Shown here piece by piece: positions 57,045-64,000 of a stretch of DNA of 64,000 nt (positions are counted from its first letter, which is position 1; every line of letters starts with the position of its first letter). Position numbers and translations under genes: made by a program. The notes below the pieces were generated by a model, which saw nothing but the letters and a program-made list of their open reading frames with translations, was not told the origin of the DNA and ran no database searches. This DNA comes from Adiantum capillus-veneris (Eukaryota; Streptophyta; Polypodiopsida; Polypodiales; Pteridaceae): contig CM043960.1 in NCBI GenBank assembly GCA_014529385.2, positions 39,161,281 to 39,225,280 on the forward strand. Reading direction: 5' to 3'.

Positions 57045-58138
57045 CCTACTCCTTTAGCATCTCCCTCTGTTTCAGAGCATTCAGCACACTCCGAAGCTTT
57101 GGTGTCGACGAGACGATCTTCACACTCGTCTAGGCACCGGCACTCTAGTGGCGGCGGCGATGGTTGTTGTGGGGATGCCGCCGCCGATGCCTCGAAATCG
57201 CCTCGTGTTCGACGAGGCTCTTTACCCTCCCCTTCTTTGCCAGCCTCCACACCAGCCACGGCATCGCCATCTACACCAGGTTTTGCGCGACTGACGACCG
57301 TTCCTAGCAGCCACACACCACTAACTACTCCTCAAGGAGTCACTCCAATCGACACTCCTCGCTTTGGGGCCCAGACTCTAGTAGAGACACCTGACGTCCG
57401 TACCCCCATCGACACGCCGCTAGAGACTCCTGCCGGGAAACTCACCCAGGTTCACGCGTCATCGGTGAGAGGGCTTGCTTTACTCCATCGACTTCAGCGA
57501 CGGCATCATCTTGGATGATGAAGGCAAGAAGGTGATCTCGTGCATGCGTGATCTTTGATCTCAAGTGTTTAGACACTACATACTAAACACCTGGAGTGAA
57601 GGACCAAGTGATTTAAAAGACAGAGTCATCAGCATGCTGCATTACGAGTTTCCCGTTTCAACACGGGATGATCGCTTCAATGAAGCCCTGATGAAGGTTC
57701 GAATGCGCGAATACTGCAAGCACAAGCGTTTCGAAGCGCAAAAAGCAATTAAGCATGGGTGGAACAGACTAGATTGGCTGGCCAAAGAAGATTGGAAGAA
57801 TGTGAAGAAAGTAGCGCGCGAGAATCCCGACAAGTGGAAGCAACAATAGGTGGCAGCCAAAGCGCGAGTAGAGGCAGGGAGCTCGCACCACTTGGGAAGC
57901 GGCGGGTGCGCATCATTTGAGGCCGATTTTGTAGACAGGAAGGGCTTAAACGCTCTGATGGACATTCTAAGTTCTCGCGGCGGCATGGTTAGTATTAGGG
58001 TTTACTCTTTTCTATTTGTTGTATTGTTTTATAAACTATATGTTTATACTTACAAAAAGCTGTCTTTTTTTTTTCCAAAATCTGACAGATACGCCGCTTG
58101 GACGCGATGAGACGTCTGATTGGACGACGTCAGTTTAG
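57045..58138 (+). pseudogene. CACTA second protein (Transposase_24-like), C-terminal part downstream of the insertion
   Basis: Resumes with PTPLASPSVSEHSAHSEALV and a Ser/Thr/Pro-rich linker, as in copy 1. After a shift near 57440 and a stop near 57558, the Transposase_24 domain reads FRHYILNTWSEGPSDLKDRV, PVSTRDDRFNEALMKVRMRE, DWKNVKKVARENPDKWKQQ, then past one TAG AKARVEAGSSHHLGSGGC. The alternation W...P...L.....F followed by W-K...R.NP.K is typical. An intron (57987-58088, GTTAGT...GACAG) leads to a short last exon, IRRLDAMRRLIGRRQFSRS, ending at 58138. Together with 46941-47031 it would have been about 350 residues. In En/Spm relatives this protein binds the subterminal repeats; inferred here. 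Confidence 0.75.
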
Positions 58139-58554
58139 CCGTAGCTAGATAGCATTAGTTTTCTTTTGTCATAGCATATGTATCATGAGATGACATTTAT
58201 ACGTCTTGTTGTAACTATTGGAAAACCATGTATATTTTTTCAATAATGACAATGGTGTTGTAACTATTACATTTGCAAAGTTTAACAATCAAGTCACTTT
58301 GCCTATGATGTGTACAATTGTCATCGATTTATTTTCATCAATTTACTTTTGTAAGTAAATAATACTATGGATGATGGAGTTAATGGTTATATTGTCTTGT
58401 GGGTGACTACTTGTGGGTCTATCTCTAAGCTTGCACTTTCTTTCAAAGGTAAATCTGGGCTTATCTTGGATTCATTTAGGTTTACTCAATTATTGAAACA
58501 TTCAATATGGTTGATGGGTGGCAGGGCATTCTGCCACCATTTTTCTCTCTCTCG

Positions 58555-58766
58555 GGCATCGCTATATAAGGCTCTGCAGCGTCGCTATAAACATCGCTAT
58601 AGGTGTCGCTATATAGTGACGGCTATAGCAATGCATATAACGATGGTTATAGCGATGTTCCTGTATCGACGCTATTAGCAACAGTCTTAACGACGCCGAG
58701 GAGTATAAAAACCCAATGTATTTCCATCGCTAACAGCGTTACAAGTGCACACAACCTCTTGTAGTG
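58555..58766 (-). repeat. CACTA right end: subterminal TCGCTAT repeats and terminal inverted repeat
   Basis: At least eight copies of (A/G)TCGCTAT or its complement ATAGCGA between 58555 and 58735, then ACCTCTTGTAGTG ending at 58766. The same repeats sit at 11545-11665 next to the left end of copy 1. They are the expected binding sites for the second CACTA protein. Confidence 0.85.
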
Positions 58767-58814
58767 ATTGTTGGTGCAAAGAGGTTCGATTGGACTTCTC
58801 CCCATTGGAAATTT

Positions 58815-59145
58815 CTTCATACTCAAAGAATTGCATCTTCGCTATGTATTCCTTGCTCTACAAAGGTTGAGAATATTTTGTATTTACTATGTCATTGTTT
58901 CCACACACGAGATTTTGTTGACTACATCTCTTCACTATGTATTCCTTGCTCTACAAAGGTTGAGAATATTTTGTATTTACTATGTCATTCTTTCCACACA
59001 CAAGATTTTGTTGACTACATCTCTTCATATTCAAAGAATTGCATCTTCGCTATGTATTCCTTGCTCTACAAAGGTTGAGAATATTTTGTATTTACTATGT
59101 CATTGTTTCCACACACAAGATTTTGTTGACTACATCTCTTCACAT
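58815..59145 (+). repeat. Three tandem units, 93-115 bp, from a coding repeat
   Basis: CTCTACAAAGGTTGAGAATA starts at 58856, 58949 and 59064. Each unit reads SLCIPCSTKVENILYLLCH followed by FHT(R/Q)DFVDYIS. C-x2-C...L-x-x-L-C-H resembles the zf-RVT motif found behind plant LINE reverse transcriptases, so this is probably a tandemly amplified LINE fragment. The middle unit lacks the 22-base segment (TCAAAGAATTGCATCTTCG...) of the others. Confidence 0.75.
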
Positions 59146-59455
59146 TTTTGGACCTATTTTCAGGGAGTGCATTATTAAAAAAACTTCACAAAATTTAATA
59201 CAACCTCAAAATCATTTTTAATTAAGTGAAACTTTTAAAAATATGTAGAAACCCTATAAATAGGGGATGGTTATGGAGCGAGCTTTTTTTTTTTCCATCC
59301 CACCACCTCTACCTCTCATTGTTGCCCCTTAGCACCCATTGCCACCACCACCTTAGCCCTGGTTAGTGGTGCTAGCTTACTACCACCATCTGTCGCCCCT
59401 AATCCTACCACCACTGCCCATTGTCGCCCCTCCCTCTAGTGAAGTAGCCAAGAGC

Positions 59456-59596
59456 CTCCTCCTCCTCCTCCTCCTCCTCCTGTGTGTGTGTGTGTGTGTT
59501 GTCAACCCCTACCCTCTCGCCCCCCCCCCCCCCCCCCCCCTCTCTCTCTCTCTCTCCCCTCCCCTCTTCTCTCTCTGTCGGCCCCTCCCCTTCCCC

Positions 59597-59627
<31 letters not shown>

Positions 59628-60543
59628 CCCCCCCTTCTCTCTTCTTCTTTTCAATAAAAGGGCACTAGCGATACCGCTAATGCCTCGTTTTTTAAAAAAA
59701 ATTGAAGGCCTGACACTATCCATCTTTGGGGGTGTTTCCACGACCTCGACGAAATAGAGTTTGCCTTGGGATGAGGCCCTAGTGGCCATGGTTACTTTCT
59801 TGTGGTTTGGGACGGTGTCAAAATCGAGCAACTTGGATGCGCAGACTATAGGGGTGGGATGCACAAGTTACAATTCTTTGAAATGTGTTGGTTGCGGCCT
59901 CATTGTGGAGAAGCTCAAAATGGCATTGAACATAGCGGCTCGACGTGCGCAAGCTGCTAGCAGTTGGGATGCATAGCCTGCACTGGTGTGGGGACCAAAG
60001 GTTGTGGGCTGGTTGGAAGATGGAGCTACGGATTAATGTCTCCCTGTAGGGCAGCCCCTTGCCCAGGGGAAGACTGGACAAGACAGGGAGCGAGGATTGC
60101 AGGTGACGAGATAGGGAGCGCTAAGGTTCAGAGGTTGAGAGAGAGAGGGGGGGGGGGGGGGAATAAAGGACTCGAGCCAACGGGAGGCAACGAGGGAGAG
60201 AGAAGAGGGGGTAGAAATTGTGAGAGGAAGAAGGCGGGGAGTGCCTTGTTTCTTTTTTTTGAAAGAGGGAAAGATTGGGAGTAAAAAAGGATCCTTTAAA
60301 AGACAAAAAAAAACCCTCCCAAGCCCAAGATTGGGAGTAAAAAGGGATCCTTTAAAAGACAAAAAAAAAACCCTCCCGAGCACAAGCACTAGCGATTTTT
60401 TGTCTTTTAAAGGATCCCTTCATACTCCCAATCTTTTCCTCTTTTTAAAAAAAGAACAAGGCACCCCCCCCCCCCCCCCTCCCCTCTCTTCTCTCTCCCT
60501 CTTTGCGTCCCACCGGCTCGAGCCCCTTCTCCCCCTCCCCCCA

Positions 60544-60579
<36 letters not shown>

Positions 60580-60617
60580 GTACACACACACATATATATA
60601 CATATATACGTATATAC

Positions 60618-60686
<69 letters not shown>

Positions 60687-60725
60687 GTACACACACACAT
60701 ATATATACATATATACGTATATACA

Positions 60726-60778
<53 letters not shown>

Positions 60779-60916
60779 GTGCCTTTTGTTTAGACAATAG
60801 CTTCTCTTTCTCTCTCTCCACCCGCGCCACCACTGCTCTCTCTCTCTCTCTCTTTGGGGATCTCTCTACCACCCACCATTGTCTTCCCTCTCATCTCTCT
60901 CAGAGAGAGAGAGATA

Positions 60917-60967
<51 letters not shown>

Positions 60968-61159
60968 CACCCTCTCTGTTTCTTTCTCTCTATCCCGCGC
61001 CACCCCTGCTGTCTCTCTCTCTCTCTATGGGATCTCTCTGCCACCCCATTTTCTTCCCTCTCATTCCACACACAAAGAGAGAGGGGGGGGGGGGATGGGG
61101 GGAGAGAGATGGAGGGACGAAGAGAAAGATAAGGGGGAAGAAGGAAAAGAGAGAGGGGC

Positions 61160-61211
<52 letters not shown>

Positions 61212-61263
61212 GGGAGGGGATGGGAAGAGAGAGAGGGGCAAGCGGAGAGAGAGGTAGGGGGTG

Positions 61264-61300
<37 letters not shown>
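59456..61300. repeat. Dense microsatellite cluster
   Basis: (CTC)n, (TG)n, long C runs and (CT)n at 59456-59640; a GGATCCTTTAAAAGACAAAA word present twice directly (60289-60310, 60346-60366) and once inverted (60398-60417); C run at 60464-60480; then two tandem units (60545-60650, 60651-60775) each made of (CT)n, ACGTACACACACAC, ATATATACATATATACGTAT and (TA)n; further (CT)n at 60920-60964; mixed (GA)n at 61080-61300. The very long open frames on both strands are repeat translations. Confidence 0.9.
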
Positions 61301-61301
<1 letters not shown>

Positions 61302-62734
61302 TAGATTTTATTATCGTCCTCGGAGGTCAAATATGACCTATGGGACCAAACTTACATGTGATGTAGTATGTGTATGGTTGATGAGTGACTCTCGATGCTC
61401 CAAAATTGTGGTGATGAGAGTCGCAATGGAGAGCCCACACTTTGGGGTGGAGAGGAAAGTGTGTAGGTCTAAGTTATGGCTGAAAATGTGAGAGAAGCAA
61501 GTTCGGATGTGATCAAAAGCTGAGCACTCTAGTAGTGTGTTGTACTCAGACTCTCGAACTTGCAGTGAGCATAATGTGCACAATCGATTTGACTCTTCTC
61601 CATTGCCCCAACGCCGATCTCGCATCGAAGGAAATGGGAGCTAAGCCGAATTGCTGCGATAGTGCGTATCGCGGACAAGGGAATAGGCTCAAGCATGTAA
61701 GTGTGAGTACGGTTTCCTCTCTCAGTGAAGAACATGGTTTTGTAGTTGGGGGCAATATAGGTGGTGTAATGTATGAAGCGTGACCCACCGGATTTCTCCC
61801 AAGTCGTAATACATTGGCGTTGTAGAAAAGCTTCATTCACTTGAGAGTCAATTGAAGCATCATGTAGCAAGTGTAATGCATCCCATCTCCCAAACCACTT
61901 CTTTATGTCTTGCATCCATCCCGTGCTCAAGATCTTGCTTTTATGCATCTTTTGAACTTTTTTGCTTGCTTCCCATGCAATTGCAGGAAGTCGATGTGAG
62001 GGGTTTTGACGCATCTTTATCATGTACTCCACAACCCTTTCCATGCCCATAACCTCAATTGGAAGAGATCCCGACTCAAGAAGTAGGAGCATATATGGTG
62101 TTTGTGTCTTAACTTGGAGAAAGTTTGTAAGAAAACGCTTTTGGACATTCTCAAACTCTTTCCAAGTAGACTTTGAGATGCTCCCGCCCCACACTTCAAC
62201 TCCATAAAGAAGAACCGGTGTCACCAATGCATCAAAAAGATACTTCTTGAGAACCCAACACTTGATGTTTCCCGCATTACACATGTTCTCAAATGCATAA
62301 TATGCTCTCTTTCCCGCTTCCAAACGACTCATAGCACATTCATGCCACTTGTGATTGAATGGAACCTCAAGGCCAAGGTACTTAAAGCTCTCAACAACTT
62401 CAAGTGTCTCGTTGTTGTACACAATGCATGGCTTCTCCTCATGGTTGGTTTTCACAAGCATAACCTTTGTTTTGGATTCATTTACAATCAGCCCACTATG
62501 CAAGCAAAAGTTCTCAAGGACAACCATAAACTTTTGTGCATCTTCTAAAGTGTGTGCTAGAAGCACTACATCATCCGCATACAACAAAAGCATGATTACC
62601 GCATTGCAAATAGTGACCTCTTCAATGCCTTCTTCTTGCATAAAGTCAAGTACCATTTGTTCCAATTGATCGATGCATAGACCAAAGAGAGTTGGTGACA
62701 ATGGACATCCTTGTTTAACCCCAATAGTGCATAG

Positions 62735-62740
<6 letters not shown>
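61265..62740 (-). mobile_element. 5'-truncated LINE (non-LTR retrotransposon)
   Basis: The minus-strand sequence between 62735 and about 61300 encodes the second half of a LINE reverse transcriptase and ends in a short simple tail (ATAATAAAATCTATCTATCTC), which is typical of LINE 3' ends. The 5' boundary falls in a (GA)n/(G)n tract where coding similarity stops abruptly. Another (TA)n(GA)n tract lies beyond. No target duplication could be read because both flanks are simple sequence. Confidence 0.8.
61338..62722 (-). pseudogene. LINE reverse transcriptase, C-terminal half plus zf-RVT-like tail, one frameshift
   Basis: The reading starts in motif GVKQGCPLSPTLFGLCIDQL (62722-62660), then LLLYADDVVLLA with the YADD catalytic pair (62585-62565), then SKTKVMLVK, ESFKYLGLEVPFN, ALVTPVLLYGVEVWGGSISK and a long thumb/connector region with EVMGMERVVEYMIKMRQNPS. 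The frame closes at 61529 but a shift near 61620 restores RRWGNGEESNRLCTLCSLQV and ECSAFDHIRTCF, a C-x2-C zinc-like motif seen after many plant LINE RTs, ending at 61338. The first RT motifs and the endonuclease are missing. The enzyme would copy its own RNA at a nicked target. Dead copy. The word order is close to LINE proteins I associate with ferns, but this is a weak memory. Confidence 0.85.
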
Positions 62741-63000
<260 letters not shown>

Positions 63001-63300
63001 AAGAGACAAGAAGAGAGGGAGGAAGACATATGGTAGTGATAGGGAAAGAGAGAGGAAGAAGGGAGTGGGAAAAGAGGAGGACCTTGAGGAAGGAAGGGTA
63101 GTTGTTGGAGGAGGAGATGGAAGAAGAGAGGGCGGCTTGAGGAGTAGATGAAGAGAGGAGGTGGAGGAGAGGGAGGATGTTGGAGGAGGAGGCTGAGGAG
63201 GAGGAGCAAGGGAAGAGGAGGAAGCACATGGGCAGCAAGAGGAGGAAGCACATGGGCAGCAAGAGGAGGAAGAAGAGGTAGGGAAGGTGGTCCTCAAAAA
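63001..63300. repeat. Purine-rich GGA/GAA repeat region
   Basis: Strand-asymmetric purine tract with irregular GAGGA units, including GAGGAAGCACATGGGCAGCA in two tandem copies (63217-63261). Non-coding. Confidence 0.8.
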
Positions 63301-64000
63301 AAAGAAAACTCGCTCCAAAGCTCGCTCGAAGACCTAACTCCTATGAATAATGAGTATAATAAATGTTCTAGGGCTTTATTGCTTTCTAAGCATACGATAC
63401 CTATTCTTCTACAGAATACATACAATTTTGTAAGAGCATTTCTTTTGAGTCCATTTATTTATCATGATAAGCTAAAAAGTATGAGGAGATAATTATTACA
63501 AACATTACATATTGTTTATAACAAGTGAAAGAGTCATGATGTCTTTCTAAAACAATTAGAAAGTGATAAAATCATTAGGTTGAGTTTAAGTAGAATTAGT
63601 GCTCAAGGAAGGATTGCCTCAGCTTAGCCTTGAGCCGATTGAAAATTGAGACTAGTTGGTTGCAGACAATGGTAAAGGGAAGAAAAACTTGCGAAATATG
63701 TGAGAAAATAGCTCAAAAATGTTACAAAATTTAAATTTTTACTAGTATTTTGGGTTTGCTTCTTTGAGGGGAGGAAACTCAGTTGATGGCTGCTTAATAA
63801 AAGAGACTTTTCTAAATATTGACTAGAATTAACTTATAGAATGCAAGAAAAGTGAAGCCATGTGAAATGAAATGTGAAATAAAAAACTCATTGTGTGTGT
63901 GTATCCATAGAATTTACTAGAATTATGCAAGGTAAAGCTTCACTTCAATATTCTAAAACAATAAAATGCAAGAAAAGTCGACATGTCCCGATCTGAAATG
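63301..64000. other. AT-rich stretch, nothing recognised
   Basis: No coding signal or repeats beyond short A/T runs and a short (TG)n near 63893. Confidence 0.4.

Larger units (their letters stand above)
41838..58766 (+). mobile_element. CACTA (En/Spm) transposon copy 2, left end lost, carrying a 10-kb nested element
   Basis: The sequence from ACATAGCGACGTCGACAGG onward matches CACTA copy 1 from about 11635, including its microsatellites and the phrases GAGAGCGCCCGAAAACT and GATCTGAG. The right end has subterminal TCGCTAT repeats (58555-58690) and closes with ACCTCTTGTAGTG, the complement of copy 1's left terminus. The left terminal repeat is missing where the element meets copia at 41837. 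It holds a CACTA transposase remnant (44008-46359) and a Transposase_24-type gene split by an insertion (46941-47031 and 57045-58138). Without the 10-kb insert it would be about 6.9 kb. The transposase has in-frame stops, so it is probably inactive. Confidence 0.88.

Noticed and set aside
47029-57047. A target-site duplication for the 10-kb element.
   Set aside because: TTC on the left and CCT on the right do not match; at most one or two bases could be duplicated and mutated, so none is called.
11523-58766. A single giant CACTA element running from the left end at 11523 to the right end at 58766.
   Set aside because: The 5' region and the second gene each occur twice in between, and the flanking triplets (TAT, ATT) do not match, so these are ends of two different copies.
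60220-61257. Very long open frames on both strands through 60-61.3 kb (up to 345 codons).
   Set aside because: Translations of (CT)n, (GA)n, (TA)n and (CA)n give Ser-Leu, Arg-Glu and Tyr-Ile runs; no stop occurs in such repeats, so length is meaningless.

Overview
This window is a gene-poor, transposon-dense stretch of a large land-plant nuclear genome. The plant signs are En/Spm-type CACTA elements with the plant domain set, Ty1/copia and Ty3/gypsy elements primed by initiator tRNA-Met, GT-AG introns, and very abundant (CT)n, (CA)n and (TA)n tracts. The LINE and several tandem repeats suggest a fern or other seed-free plant, but that is an impression, not proof. I see no ordinary single-copy host gene and no tRNA or rRNA gene.

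Layout. 1-2730: minus-strand Ty3/gypsy protease, zinc knuckle and gag remnant with its primer site and LTR. 2730-10200: mostly non-coding repeats, including a perfect 97-bp inverted repeat at 7.8-8.05 kb. 10.2-10.75 kb: copia 3' end. 11523-14596: CACTA copy 1, an internally deleted derivative. 14.6-18.1 kb: diverged direct repeats. 18460-19650: minus-strand copia RT/RNase H with a 240-bp triplication. 20.4-22.1 kb: array of 152-bp monomers. 22558-28136: complete LTR retrotransposon (153-bp LTRs, GTTTG target duplication) inserted into an older Ty3 LTR and carrying only a decayed pol. 28.5-30.35 kb: copia gag, protease and pre-integrase, minus strand. 31.6-35.6 kb: decayed transposase-like gene with a coding minisatellite. 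40.08-41.84 kb: copia integrase and RT. 41838-58766: CACTA copy 2. 61265-62740: 5'-truncated LINE between microsatellites.

The most interesting object is a roughly 10-kb DNA element (47032-57044) nested inside the second gene of CACTA copy 2 and bounded by imperfect inverted ends. On the plus strand it carries a five-exon DDE-transposase-like gene, then a separate gene whose product begins with the first eight residues of histone H3, continues with about 200 basic, serine/proline-rich residues, and ends in an H3 histone fold aligned without gaps. On the minus strand are two two-exon genes of unknown function (499 and 415 aa) with intact frames. Between the convergent gene sets lies an array of three long hairpins on a roughly 500-bp repeat. 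A DNA transposon carrying its own histone H3-like protein is something I do not recognise as described.

The plus-strand genes of this element are interrupted by in-frame stops but no frameshifts, as expected for recent C-to-T decay. One of these stops falls exactly on a conserved H3 glutamine. CACTA copy 2 contributes a transposase remnant (transposase_21 core, DUF4218, DUF4216) and a Transposase_24-type second protein. The latter is split by the nested insertion but readable by comparison with copy 1.
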